From: Paracoccus sp. SCSIO 75233
Lineage (GTDB): Bacteria > Pseudomonadota > Alphaproteobacteria > Rhodobacterales > Rhodobacteraceae
Assembly (NCBI RefSeq): GCF_027912675.1
Contig: NZ_CP115758.1
Coordinates: 62,001-126,000 of the forward strand
Length of the DNA stretch: 64,000 nucleotides
Direction: 5' to 3'
Positions 24,496-32,634 of the stretch are shown here, in pieces. Each line of letters begins with the position of its first letter. The stretch's first letter is position 1. Below the pieces are notes generated by a model, which searched no databases, had not been told where the DNA came from, and saw only the letters and a program-made list of their open reading frames with translations. The position numbers and the translations under genes are program-made.

Positions 24496-24896
24496 TGGAC
24501 GTGCAAACTGTCAATGCCAATGTATCCCGGGTGCCGTTCTTCCGATTTCTCAACTTTGAGGTCAGAAGTCTAGACAGTCTCCATGCTGAGGCGGAAATGA
24601 CCTTTGATGACCGCCATATCGGTAACCCGATCATGGAGTACTACCATGGCGGCATAATCGCGAGTTTTATGGAGGCCACTGCCGCCATCGCGGTACAGCC
24701 CGATTTCGCCGACGTTCCGGCCAAGCCGATCAACCTGACCGTCGATTACCTCAGACCCGGTGTGAAGGGACCGCTTTTTGCCCGCGCTAACGTCACGCGC
24801 AAAGGCAAGCGGATGGCAAGCGTCAGCGTGCTCAGCTGGCAGACGGATCGGGAAAAGGCGGTTGCCGAAGGGCTGTATCACTTCCTTCTGGTCTGA
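24495..24896 (+). CDS. PaaI-type hotdog thioesterase 2
   Basis: This 133-residue hotdog protein has EYYHGGIIASFMEATAAIAV and INLTVDYLRPGVKGP, closely matching the layout of its upstream neighbour. ATG 24495 overlaps the preceding stop by one base; a GTG 3 bp upstream is also in frame. Its 3' end overlaps the convergent fused-TetR gene by 19 bp, leaving no room for a terminator between them. It is the last gene of the plus-strand unit beginning at 19911. Confidence 0.85.
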   Translation: MDVQTVNANVSRVPFFRFLNFEVRSLDSLHAEAEMTFDDRHIGNPIMEYYHGGIIASFMEATAAIAVQPDFADVPAKPINLTVDYLRPGVKGPLFARANVTRKGKRMASVSVLSWQTDREKAVAEGLYHFLLV

Positions 24897-26278
24897 CCGG
24901 GGCAACCGCTTTCAGGGCTACCTTGTCCTGTGGACGGGGCCGCTTCCCGGTTACAAATGCCTTCCAGTAACAGATTGATGAGCATGCTGGAGAATTCAGG
25001 CAGTGATAGATATCCTTCCACTCCTGCCTTGTTCGGGTCGAACCATTCCACCGTCCAGTTTAAGGCACCCAACATCACCTGGCGCAAGGGGACGATCTTG
25101 ATATCCGACCGTATGGCACCGTCGTCCTGAGCTTCACGGAGTATCCAATCCCAGAGTTTTCCATACTCATGGCGAATACCCCTGTGCCTCTCCCTGAAAT
25201 GATTGGGGAGCATTCCATAACTTCGGATGTTCGCCGAGGTAAATTCGCTTGCCTTGAAGAGGAAATCCAGGTGCGTCCAGATTGCGGTCGCTATCCTGGC
25301 GTGATGATCGTAGGGGGCATCGAATTGCCGAACGGCGGCTTCGACACCTGATAGCAGGTCCTTTAGTCCGGCGTTCAGCACTTCGTCAACGATCGCGTCC
25401 TTGGAATTGAAGTGGTAATAGACGCTGCCCGCTTTCAAGCCAGCATTGTCCGCGACCTTTCTCAGAGTCGTCGCCTTGTAGCCATTGTCCCTCAGAACGC
25501 GCGCTGCGGCCGTTAGTATTTCTGCACGGGTCTTAGCCGCCTTGCTGCCAGGGTCCGGAGTTTTGACGGGAGTGGCGGGACACAGCTTCAAGCCTTCTGT
25601 ATCAGCACTGTCATGCAAACACATTCCGTCAAGTATCAGCTTACTCATTCGTTCCGCGAGGATGCGCACCGGATACTTGTCGACATCGTACCATTCCACG
25701 GTCCAGTTCATGGCACTCAGGATGAACTGGCGGATCACAGCAGTGGATATGTCACTTCGAAGGTGGCCGGCGCGTTTGGCGTCATTCAGGAATTTGCCCC
25801 AGGCACCTGCATATGATGCACGCAATTCGCGATGCGGGGCGCGTGTTTCGTCCGACAACATCGGATAGTTCCGAATATTAGCTGACGTAAAGTCACTGTC
25901 GGTCAACAGATAGGTAAGGTGTGTTTCAATCAGGGTTCCGAAAGTCTTGCGAAAATCCTCCGAACTTGTCGGTGCCGGCCGAACGATTTCACTGACCGTC
26001 TGATATAGTTGACGGACGCCAATTTCGAGAACTTCGCTCAGAATTTGGTCCTTGGATTGAAAATGGTAATAAATGCTGCCGGCCTCAATGCGGGCTTCCT
26101 GCGCGATGTCGCGCATCGTCGTTGCATGATAACCTTGATACCGAAAAAGTCGCGCGGCCGCAGCGAGTATGGCTTCGCGGGTCCTCTCCGACTTGCTTAG
26201 ATCGTCATACACTATCTTGGTATCTTCACTCTGTCGTGCCATCCATTGTCGATACTTGTTGGCCCTGTGGCTGTCCAT
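24878..26278 (-). CDS. Fused tandem TetR regulator (two complete TetR units in one protein)
   Basis: This 466-residue protein holds two TetR modules in series. Unit 1 has its HTH at about residues 31-85 (RLFRYQGYHATTMRDIAQEA, EAGSIYYHFQSKDQIL) and its effector domain to about residue 220. Unit 2 has its HTH at about residues 247-302 (VLRDNGYKATTLRKVADNAG, KAGSVYYHFNSKDAIV) and its effector domain to about 445. The effector halves repeat each other: FTSANIRNYPML against FTSANIRSYGML, and SAMNWTVEWYD against GALNWTVEWFD. TetR proteins normally work as homodimers of about 200 residues, so this looks like a covalent dimer. ATG 26278 is 10 bp from a perfect CTAAC-N4-GTTAG site, implying autoregulation and control of the divergent BadH-like gene. 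Confidence 0.92.
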   Translation of the reverse strand: MDSHRANKYRQWMARQSEDTKIVYDDLSKSERTREAILAAAARLFRYQGYHATTMRDIAQEARIEAGSIYYHFQSKDQILSEVLEIGVRQLYQTVSEIVRPAPTSSEDFRKTFGTLIETHLTYLLTDSDFTSANIRNYPMLSDETRAPHRELRASYAGAWGKFLNDAKRAGHLRSDISTAVIRQFILSAMNWTVEWYDVDKYPVRILAERMSKLILDGMCLHDSADTEGLKLCPATPVKTPDPGSKAAKTRAEILTAAARVLRDNGYKATTLRKVADNAGLKAGSVYYHFNSKDAIVDEVLNAGLKDLLSGVEAAVRQFDAPYDHHARIATAIWTHLDFLFKASEFTSANIRSYGMLPNHFRERHRGIRHEYGKLWDWILREAQDDGAIRSDIKIVPLRQVMLGALNWTVEWFDPNKAGVEGYLSLPEFSSMLINLLLEGICNREAAPSTGQGSPESGCPGQTRRK

Positions 26279-26288
26279 TGCAATAAAT

Positions 26289-26302
26289 CTAACAGACGTT
26301 AG
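26289..26302. promoter_or_regulatory. CTAAC-N4-GTTAG operator, site 5 (fused TetR / BadH-like divergent promoter)
   Basis: The sequence is CTAACAGACGTTAG, perfect arms, centred between the fused TetR start (26278, minus) and the SDR start (26367, plus). Binding here would be expected to block the regulator's own promoter. Confidence 0.75.
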
Positions 26303-26366
26303 AATACATCCGAGAGAGTGTCGAATCAACTCTTTTCAAGGTGCAACGGAAGAGGAGGACCTCCAC

Positions 26367-27128
26367 ATGCGAGGATTGAGTGGAAAACGGGTCGTCGTGA
26401 CCGGCGGTGGGAGCGGCATCGGCCGAGCGGTTTGCGAACGGTTCGGCGCAGAGGGCGCCGAAGTTGCCGTTTTCGATCTGAACAAGGATGGGGCGGATGA
26501 AACTGTCCGACTGATCATCGACGCGGGTGGAAAGGCCCAGGCCTTCAAAGCGGACATCACCGATCGTTCTCAGGTCGACATGGCAGTGGCCGCGTTCGAG
26601 GCCGGAGGCCCGATTGACGTGCTGGTGAACAACGCCGGCTGGGACGTGATCAAACCGTTCCTCGATACCGATGCCGATCTTTGGAAAAAGGTCATCGACA
26701 TCAATCTTTATGGCCCGCTCAACATGCATCACGCGGTGCTTCCGGGCATGGTCAAGAACGGCAGCGGCCGCGTGGTCAATATCGCGTCCGACGCCGGACG
26801 CGTCGGATCATCCGGCGAGGCTGTGTATTCGGCCTGCAAAGGTGGCATCATCTCGTTTACCAAGACCGTGGCGCGCGAACTTGCACGCAATGGCATTCAA
26901 TTGAACGCGGTCGCCCCCGGACCGACCGACACGCCTCTGTTCGCGCAGGTTGCCGAAGGCGAGGCCGGTCAAAAGATCGCTGAGGGTCTCAAGCGGGCGA
27001 TTCCGATGAAGCGCCTGGCGCAGCCGTCAGATTACCCGGGCATCATCTGTTTTCTGTCGTCCGACGACGCGGGATTCATCACCGGTCAGGTGATTTCGGT
27101 TTCGGGCGGCTTGTCCATGCACGGTTGA
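26367..27128 (+). CDS. badH: BadH-like 2-hydroxycyclohexanecarboxyl-CoA dehydrogenase (SDR)
   Basis: This 253-residue classical SDR has TGGGSGIGRA, NNAGWDVIKPF, NIASDAGRVGSSGEAVYSAC with the catalytic Tyr, YSACK lysine, and GFITGQVISVSGGLSMHG at the end. The NNAGWD..KPF, RVGSSGEAVY and SVSGGL signatures resemble BadH as I remember it from Rhodopseudomonas palustris, which oxidises 2-hydroxycyclohexanecarboxyl-CoA to the 2-keto compound before ring opening. ATG 26367 follows GAGGAGGAC. Together with the AliB-like dehydrogenase at 37910 this suggests ring carboxylic acid degradation. A related 3-hydroxyacyl-CoA substrate is the alternative. Confidence 0.82.
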   Translation: MRGLSGKRVVVTGGGSGIGRAVCERFGAEGAEVAVFDLNKDGADETVRLIIDAGGKAQAFKADITDRSQVDMAVAAFEAGGPIDVLVNNAGWDVIKPFLDTDADLWKKVIDINLYGPLNMHHAVLPGMVKNGSGRVVNIASDAGRVGSSGEAVYSACKGGIISFTKTVARELARNGIQLNAVAPGPTDTPLFAQVAEGEAGQKIAEGLKRAIPMKRLAQPSDYPGIICFLSSDDAGFITGQVISVSGGLSMHG

Positions 27129-27194
27129 AACGCTGACAGCTGCGACGGAGACAAGGCGCTGCTGCCAAACCGTGCCAAGAGTTACTCCTCGACT

Positions 27195-27225
27195 GGCCGC
27201 GCCTTATGTGCGGCCCCTTTTTATT
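27195..27225 (+). terminator. Intrinsic terminator / possible attenuator before the CoA ligase gene
   Basis: GGCCGC (27195-27200) and GCGGCC (27210-27215) form a stem with a 9-nt loop, followed by CCTTTTTATT. This is the clearest Rho-independent terminator in the window. It ends about 16 bp before the ligase ATG at 27241, after the BadH-like gene. Confidence 0.7.
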
Positions 27226-27240
27226 GTAGAAAGGTTGCGA

Positions 27241-29178
27241 ATGTTTCAGCCAAGCTCTGAAATCCAGCGAACAAGCACGCTGACCGCTTTTCTGAATGAC
27301 TGTGAGATTGACAGCTACGAGGAGCTCGTCGGCCTATCGAACGAAGAGCCCGAATGGTTCTGGGGCCGGATCATCGACCATGCCGGCATGCGGTTCGCGC
27401 AGCCTTACACCCGGTTGCGAGATATCTCCACAGGGCCCGAATCGATCAGATGGGCCGTGGGAGGCACGTTGAATCTGACAGAAACCTGTCTTGACGCCCG
27501 AATTGCCGATGGCCTGGGCGACAAGACCGCAATCGACTGGGTCGGTGAAGACGGAAGCCGCCGTCGCTGGACCTACTTCGACCTTGCCGCCGAAGCCTCC
27601 CGCGTCGCCTCGGCCCTTGCCGCGCGCGGTGTAATGCCGGGTCAGGCGGTGGGCATTTATATGCCGATGATCCCCGAAATCGAGGCCGCGCTTCTGGGTA
27701 TCGCGCGGCTGGGCGCGGTTGCGGTACCGCTGTTCTCCGGCTTTGCGCCCCATGCCATCGTATCGCGCCTGAGCGATGCGGATGCCGTAGCGGTGTTGAC
27801 AGCGGATGCCACACCCCGACGAGGCAAGCCGGTCTGGATGGAGGCGACCCTTGCCCAGGCTTTGACCGACGTACCATCGGTTCATACCGTTATCAGCCTG
27901 CGACGGTTCGGCGGTGCAGTGGCCGATCCGGTCCGCGATCTGGACTGGAGCGAAACCATAGGCCGCGCCAGTCCGGAGTTTGCCGCCGTTCCGGTCAAGG
28001 CCGAAGACACCTTTCTGATCGCCTATACTTCGGGCACCACCGGGCGGCCCAAGGGCGTCGTGCATACCCATTTGGGCGTGCAGGCGAAGGCCACGGCCGA
28101 TATCCTGCTTTGTCTCGACATGAAACGGGACGACCGGCACCTCTGGATGACCGACATGGGGTGGGTCATGGGACCGCTCACCCTATTGTCGGTGCTCTTG
28201 GCCGGTTCGACTCTGGTACTGGCCGAGGGCGCACCATCAATGTCCGGCGATCCCTTCAGGCTGCTGCGTCTTGCGTCCGAAATGGAGGTCACACATCTCG
28301 GCGTGGCCCCGACTCTGATACGGCAGTTCATGACGCAGGATACGGAAACTTTGTCGGGCTACGACCTGTCGCCCCTGCGGATTGTCGCCTCGACCGGTGA
28401 ACCTTGGACCGACGACGCCTGGCTCTGGCAGCTCGATCATATCTGCCGCCGCCGCGCCGTGCCGCTGAACATCTCGGGCGGGACCGAGCTTTTTGGCGCG
28501 ATCCTGACCTCGACCGTGCTACACGAGATCAAGCCCGGCGGATTTTCGGCCCAGGCACTTGGCGTCGGCGCCAAGGTGCTGCGGGAAAACGGCAGTGAAG
28601 CCGCGCCGGGCGAGGTGGGGGAACTGGTGGTGACTCAACCGCCTTTGGGTTTGACCCCGGCCATCCGGGGCGACCGCGAGCGCTACCTTGAAACCTATTG
28701 GTCCACCTTCCCGGGCATGTGGCGACACGGAGATTGGGTGCGCTGCGATCCGGACGGGACATGGTATATCCTGGGCCGGTCCGACGACACGCTGAACATC
28801 GCCGGCAAACGCATCGGCCCGCCCGAGATTGAGGCGGCCCTGACCGAAACCGGAGAGGTGGTGGACGCCGCTGCCATTGCTGCACCCGACGATATCAAAG
28901 GCGTGGCCGTCGTCTGCGTCTGTGTGGCAGCCCAGGGCGTCACGCCTGACGCAGAGCTTGTGGAGCGGCTCAAGGATCGGGTCGGAGAGATCGTCTCGAA
29001 ACCCTTCCGCCCGCGCGAGATCCACTTTGTCGAGGCCCTGCCCAAGACCCGCAGCATGAAAACCATGCGCCGGATCGTGCGCGCGGCCTTTCTGGGCGAA
29101 GATCCGGGCGATCTGTCGTCGATCAGCAACCCGGAAACCATTCAACCCATCGCAGACCTGCAAAAGGAAAAGCCATGA
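27241..29178 (+). CDS. Acetyl-CoA-synthetase-like acyl-CoA ligase
   Basis: This 645-residue AMP-forming ligase has the ACS-type N-terminal cap (EEPEWFWGRIIDHAGMRF), the P-loop-like YTSGTTGRPKGVVHTH (about residues 262-277), WMTDMGWVMGP, the adenylate motif SGGTELFGAI and HGDWVRCDPDGTWYILGRSDD. Near the C-terminus KTRSMKTMRR carries the catalytic lysine region. It activates a carboxylic acid to its CoA ester. The substrate is unknown; its length and cap are closer to acetyl/propionyl-CoA synthetases than to FadD. It overlaps the next gene by ATGA. A terminator hairpin directly upstream may limit its expression relative to the BadH-like gene. Confidence 0.88.
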   Translation: MFQPSSEIQRTSTLTAFLNDCEIDSYEELVGLSNEEPEWFWGRIIDHAGMRFAQPYTRLRDISTGPESIRWAVGGTLNLTETCLDARIADGLGDKTAIDWVGEDGSRRRWTYFDLAAEASRVASALAARGVMPGQAVGIYMPMIPEIEAALLGIARLGAVAVPLFSGFAPHAIVSRLSDADAVAVLTADATPRRGKPVWMEATLAQALTDVPSVHTVISLRRFGGAVADPVRDLDWSETIGRASPEFAAVPVKAEDTFLIAYTSGTTGRPKGVVHTHLGVQAKATADILLCLDMKRDDRHLWMTDMGWVMGPLTLLSVLLAGSTLVLAEGAPSMSGDPFRLLRLASEMEVTHLGVAPTLIRQFMTQDTETLSGYDLSPLRIVASTGEPWTDDAWLWQLDHICRRRAVPLNISGGTELFGAILTSTVLHEIKPGGFSAQALGVGAKVLRENGSEAAPGEVGELVVTQPPLGLTPAIRGDRERYLETYWSTFPGMWRHGDWVRCDPDGTWYILGRSDDTLNIAGKRIGPPEIEAALTETGEVVDAAAIAAPDDIKGVAVVCVCVAAQGVTPDAELVERLKDRVGEIVSKPFRPREIHFVEALPKTRSMKTMRRIVRAAFLGEDPGDLSSISNPETIQPIADLQKEKP

Positions 29179-30029
29179 TCACTGTTTTCGGAGCCACGGG
29201 CACCACCGGCGCCCCTCTTGTCGATACGCTTATGGCAAAAGGCGCGACCGTGCGTGCTGTCACCAGCGACCCTTCCAGGCTCGATGCGCTAAAAGCCAAA
29301 GGATGCGAGGCGGTCGTTGCGAATTTCACGGACCCTGCCGCGCTGGCGCGGGCCTGTGACGGGGCAGAAAAGATATACCTGGTCACGCCTGCCCATCTGG
29401 ACATGCGTCAGTGGAAGGCGAATGTGATCGCGGCGGCCAAGACCGCGGGGGTGCGCCATGTTGTCGTGGCCACCGGGCTTGGCGCCTCGCCCAAGGCGGG
29501 GCTGACATTTGGGAAATGGCATTCCGAAACCCAGGAACTGCTGAAGCAAAGCGGCCTTGACTGGACCTTCGTCCAGCCGACCTATTTCATGCAGAACCTG
29601 CTCTGGCAGGCCGGCAATATTGCAAAAGATGGGGTCTATTACGACGATCTGGGCGGCCCTGTGGCCTGGGTCGACGCCCGCGACATCGCGGATGTCGCCG
29701 CCGAGGCGCTGACCGCTCCGGGGTACGAAGGCAAGGCTCTTGGTCTGACCGGGCCCGAAGCTCTTACCGGAGAAGATATCGCCGCCCTCCTGTCCAGGGT
29801 GACCGGGCGCACTGTCACCTGCGCACCCCTGTCGGCCGAAAATGCCAAGGCGGGCATGGTGGCTGGCGGAATGCAGGACGAGGTCGCCAGAGCCATGGTC
29901 GAATTGGCTTCCATCGCGCCCAAGGGCTACCTTGCCGGCATCGAGACCACGGTCAGCGATGTGATGGGACGCCCGGCGCGCCGATTTGCCGATTTCGTCG
30001 CCGAGAACCGGGATGCTTTCGTCAAGTAA
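29175..30029 (+). CDS. NmrA/QorB-like NAD(P)-binding protein (atypical SDR)
   Basis: This 284-residue Rossmann protein has the N-terminal loop VFGATGTTGAPLVDTL, YLVTPAHLDM, VVVATGLGAS and WTFVQPTYFMQNLL, placing it in the NmrA/QorB-like atypical SDR group. Members include NAD(P)H-quinone reductases and redox-sensing proteins that lack SDR catalytic residues. It starts at ATG 29175 inside the ligase stop (ATGA), so it is co-translated. Whether it is an enzyme or a sensor cannot be told. Confidence 0.82.
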   Translation: MITVFGATGTTGAPLVDTLMAKGATVRAVTSDPSRLDALKAKGCEAVVANFTDPAALARACDGAEKIYLVTPAHLDMRQWKANVIAAAKTAGVRHVVVATGLGASPKAGLTFGKWHSETQELLKQSGLDWTFVQPTYFMQNLLWQAGNIAKDGVYYDDLGGPVAWVDARDIADVAAEALTAPGYEGKALGLTGPEALTGEDIAALLSRVTGRTVTCAPLSAENAKAGMVAGGMQDEVARAMVELASIAPKGYLAGIETTVSDVMGRPARRFADFVAENRDAFVK

Positions 30030-30738
30030 CCTGATGGCGCCGCCGCTTTATCTCGAACTGGCGCCGACTGAGGAAGCGGCCAAACAGATCGACCATTTGT
30101 TCGTGTTCCGCGATACCGGTGTGCTGAGCGGTGGTGGACGCGGGCGGTTCGCAACCGACCTCTTTACCCTTTCGGTAACGCGCGACGACAGCGGCGGCGG
30201 GCGCGTATCGCTGGCAGAACCGCGCCCCTATTTTTCGCCCCGCCCAAGGCCATTCCAGGGTGTCGTGGCCGGGCTGCGACTGTCGTCACGACCGCAGCGA
30301 TTTCCCGACTCCACAGGGCTGGACATGCTGGCCTCAGAACTGGCCCGGATTCAGACCGGGGACGATGACCTGCCTGCGCTCATCGCGGTGCTTGACGGCC
30401 TTGCGAGAGACCTGCGCTTTGCCGCACCAACCGGAGCTTACAGCGACCGGACCAAACGTCGAAAGGTGCGGGCGGAAACCGGCGTGTCGCGGCGGCGGCT
30501 TGCGACCTTGCGACGCTTTCGCCGGGCTCTCGGGCAGCTTGCGTCAAAGACCCTGCCGCTGAGCGATCTGGCGCTGGACGCCGGATATTACGATCAATCT
30601 CACTTGTCCGCCGCTTGCCGGATCTTCGCCGGCAAACCGCCCGGCGCGTTGCGCGCTCTGTCTATTCCGCGTCGTTTTGACCTTTTGCTACAAGATACGC
30701 GCCTCAAAGACCGCCTAAGATTGGTCATTGACGAATGA
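30013..30738 (+). CDS. AraC-family transcriptional regulator
   Basis: This is about 241 residues. The C-terminal half contains a helix-turn-helix of AraC type: VSRRRLATLRRFRRALGQLA, then LSDLALDAGYYDQSHLSAACRIFAGKPPGAL, which is the second HTH and following helix. The N-terminal part is the less conserved effector or dimerisation region. The gene overlaps the end of the NmrA-like gene if ATG 30013 is used; ATG 30034 is an alternative just after that stop. Being inside the ligase operon, it may regulate this unit, which has no CTAAC operator of its own. Confidence 0.75.
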   Translation: MLSSSNLMAPPLYLELAPTEEAAKQIDHLFVFRDTGVLSGGGRGRFATDLFTLSVTRDDSGGGRVSLAEPRPYFSPRPRPFQGVVAGLRLSSRPQRFPDSTGLDMLASELARIQTGDDDLPALIAVLDGLARDLRFAAPTGAYSDRTKRRKVRAETGVSRRRLATLRRFRRALGQLASKTLPLSDLALDAGYYDQSHLSAACRIFAGKPPGALRALSIPRRFDLLLQDTRLKDRLRLVIDE

Positions 30739-30759
30739 AATCGAAGAGGAAGACCCGCC

Positions 30760-31215
30760 ATGACACAATTCAAACCGAAAAACCCCGACTATGACGCACG
30801 CGTGCGCAACAGTTTCGATCGCCAGAAGGCAATGAACACGTTGGGGATCAGCATTGCCGAGTTGTTACCCGGCCGCATCGTTCTGGAAATGGCACATCAG
30901 GTTGCACTGACCCAGCAGCATGGGTTTTTGCATGCCGGAATCGTGTCGACAGCGCTGGACAGCGCCTGCGGATACGCGGCCTTTTCGCTGATGCCAGCGG
31001 ACGCGGCAGTGTTGACGGCCGAATTCAAGATCAACCTACTCAACCCGGCGGACGGCGCACGGTTTCGCTTCGTCGCTGACGTGGTGAAACCAGGCAGGAC
31101 GCTGACCATATGCGAGGCGCGTGCCTATGCCGTGAAGGGCCAGGATGAAAAGCTCGTCGCAACGATGACCGGAACGCTCATGGCGCTGATCGGGCGGGCG
31201 GGGGTCGCGGACTGA
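30760..31215 (+). CDS. PaaI-type hotdog thioesterase 3
   Basis: This 151-residue hotdog protein contains QHGFLHAGIVSTALDSACGYAAF, the PaaI-type active-site helix with a HAG variant, and EFKINLLNPADGARF. It probably hydrolyses acyl- or aryl-CoA esters. It is the last gene of the plus-strand unit. Its final 25 codons have a diverged second copy at 34140-34213, on the other side of an accessory patch. Confidence 0.85.
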   Translation: MTQFKPKNPDYDARVRNSFDRQKAMNTLGISIAELLPGRIVLEMAHQVALTQQHGFLHAGIVSTALDSACGYAAFSLMPADAAVLTAEFKINLLNPADGARFRFVADVVKPGRTLTICEARAYAVKGQDEKLVATMTGTLMALIGRAGVAD

Positions 31216-31276
31216 GCGCAACCCGGCCGCAGCACATCCGATCCGGGCGGCCGGGCCGATTATTCAGACAGCTGGA

Positions 31277-31383
31277 TCAGCTGTTCCAGCGGCTCGCGAC
31301 CTCGGCCAACCGTTTCCCGTAGGCTCGCGCGGTATCCAGATCGCCGCCAGCAGGTTCAGACCTGCCAAGCGGTAATGTTAGCC
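31277..31383 (-). pseudogene. Possible 3' remnant of a flavodoxin/NAD(P)H-oxidoreductase-like gene
   Basis: On the minus strand a short frame reads TLPLGRSEPAGGDLDTARAY and continues GKRLAEVASRWNS to a TGA at 31277. The ending resembles the C-terminus of flavodoxin-like NAD(P)H oxidoreductases, but nothing of the rest is present. The identification is tentative and rests on about 35 codons. Confidence 0.25.
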
Positions 31384-31531
31384 TTTAGCAGTGCGGTCGC
31401 CGATTGTCCGTCGTCAGGGTTTTTCGGAGAGCTGAGACTGTATCGTAACGGAGGATCTGGTTCGGTTTCTGTTCAAGTTTATGCTGCAGCGGCCTGATGC
31501 TGCAACCGTAATTGGAACGGATGGACGCCCA

Positions 31532-32020
31532 CGGTGCCGATGGGCTGCCGTCACGCCGGAGTTTCCAGTCAGGGCTGAGCTGGCGCACCATTCTGGCCAA
31601 GCGCGAGAATTTTCGTGCTGCCTTCGCCGGGTTCGACTTTCGGGAGTTGCGAACTTTGACGACAACGACATTGAGCGCCTACTTGCCGATGAAGGAATTG
31701 TTCGCTATCGAGGCAAGATCGAAGCCGTGATCAACAACGCTCGCCGTACTTTCGAGGTCGTCCAAGAGGAAGGCTCCTTCGCTGCATTCATCTGGCTATA
31801 TGAACCTGCCAAGGACGACGCACTGCCACAAATGCGGTCCAAATCACCAGCGTCCGAGACCCTGTCCAAAGATCTACGAAAGCTTGGCTTCAAATTCGTG
31901 GGACCGACCACCGTATATGCATTCATGCAGGCCATGGGATTTATCAACGATCACGCAGAAGTCTGTTGGATGCGAAAGGACGTCGGAACAGCCCGAAACA
32001 CCCTTCGCACACCGACATAG
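31532..32020 (+). pseudogene. tag: Decayed DNA-3-methyladenine glycosylase I gene
   Basis: The frame ending at 32020 encodes FDDNDIERLLADEGIVRYRG, KIEAVINNARR and KFVGPTTVYAFMQAMGFIND, clear Tag (3-methyladenine glycosylase I) sequence. The preceding part, FQSGLSWRTILAKRENFRAA, lies in a different frame (31563-31645), so there is a frameshift near 31645. A further fragment RPRCRWA (from about 31532) suggests an internal deletion of the region between the N-terminal RCxWA motif and FQSGLSW. An active Tag has about 185-200 residues with these parts continuous. This copy cannot make a functional enzyme. Confidence 0.8.
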
Positions 32021-32029
32021 GCAACTGTC

Positions 32030-32071
32030 GGCCAATTAACGTGAAAAAAATCAGGGCCACTTAGCGTGGAA
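32030..32071. repeat. Two imperfect 17-bp direct repeats (possible insertion-sequence end)
   Basis: GGCCAATTAACGTGAAA (32030-32046) and GGCCACTTAGCGTGGAA (32055-32071) match at 14 of 17 positions with a 25-bp period. Repeated motifs of this kind occur at the ends of IS21-type elements, but no transposase is present. This may be a leftover end. Confidence 0.35.
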
Positions 32072-32107
32072 AGTCACAGACAGGTTTCGCGTCAGTCGAC
32101 CGAGACT

Positions 32108-32536
32108 TCAGAGCCTTGAGAGTAGCGTGGCCAATTGAGCGGCGTCTTTGGGTTTCAGCTTTGCGCCGATCCTTTCCGACAGAACCCGTTCATAGATCGG
32201 CCACATCGCCCTCCTGACAGATTTACCCTTTTCAGAGATAGAAATGTTTTGACCTCGCCCATCTTCCGAGCAGTTCCGTCGGTCCACCAGCCCTGCTTTC
32301 ACCATGCGGTCCAGCAACCGCGATGTACCGTATTGGGGTAACAAAATCCGGTCTTTGAGTTCGAATGGACGGAGTCCGTCCGGGCCTGCCTTCTCGAGTT
32401 CGAGAAGCGCGTCATACCATGCAAGTGGCGGGTATCCTGCCGATTTCAGAGACGATTCGACAGCCTCAAGCAAAACGCGGCTTTTAGTCATGAGGGCTGT
32501 CCAGGCGGCCTCAGTAGCATGGTCAATCTCGTTCAT
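32108..32536 (-). CDS. MarR-family transcriptional regulator
   Basis: This 142-residue winged-helix protein has WYDALLELEKAGPDGLRPFE, a recognition region LLPQYGTSRLLDRMVKAGLV and a wing NCSEDGRGQNISISEKGKS, typical of MarR. It is divergent from the DoxX-GST pair, with GATGC-N4-GCATC palindromic sequences in the gap. The usual arrangement is a repressor of the neighbouring detoxification genes, released by a small aromatic or electrophile. ATG 32536 is chosen; an in-frame GTG lies at 32545. Confidence 0.85.
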   Translation of the reverse strand: MNEIDHATEAAWTALMTKSRVLLEAVESSLKSAGYPPLAWYDALLELEKAGPDGLRPFELKDRILLPQYGTSRLLDRMVKAGLVDRRNCSEDGRGQNISISEKGKSVRRAMWPIYERVLSERIGAKLKPKDAAQLATLLSRL

Positions 32537-32554
32537 ATCCAGCACATATCATAT

Positions 32555-32569
32555 ACATGTAAGTGCATC
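32555..32569. promoter_or_regulatory. Candidate MarR half-operator
   Basis: ACATGTAAGTGCATC carries the GCATC half of the nearby palindrome with a degenerate partner (ACATG), 19 bp from the MarR start. It is plausibly a weaker second site. Confidence 0.35.
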
Positions 32570-32602
32570 AACCTTGACGTCGCATGTGACGCGCTATATA
32601 TA

Positions 32603-32616
32603 GATGCAAATGCATC
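32603..32616. promoter_or_regulatory. Candidate MarR operator GATGC-N4-GCATC
   Basis: GATGCAAATGCATC is a perfect 5-bp inverted repeat around AAAT, 19 bp upstream of the DoxX ATG, next to the AT-rich CTATATATAG stretch that may serve as the -10 region. Confidence 0.55.
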
Positions 32617-32634
32617 GACATATGGGATCATATC

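Noticed and set aside
24878..26278. Fused TetR as a simple read-through or assembly artefact
   Set aside because: The linker region (about residues 222-245) is in frame, has no stop-like remnant or ribosome-binding site visible at the second unit, and both halves are intact. Not provable without resequencing, so kept as a finding.
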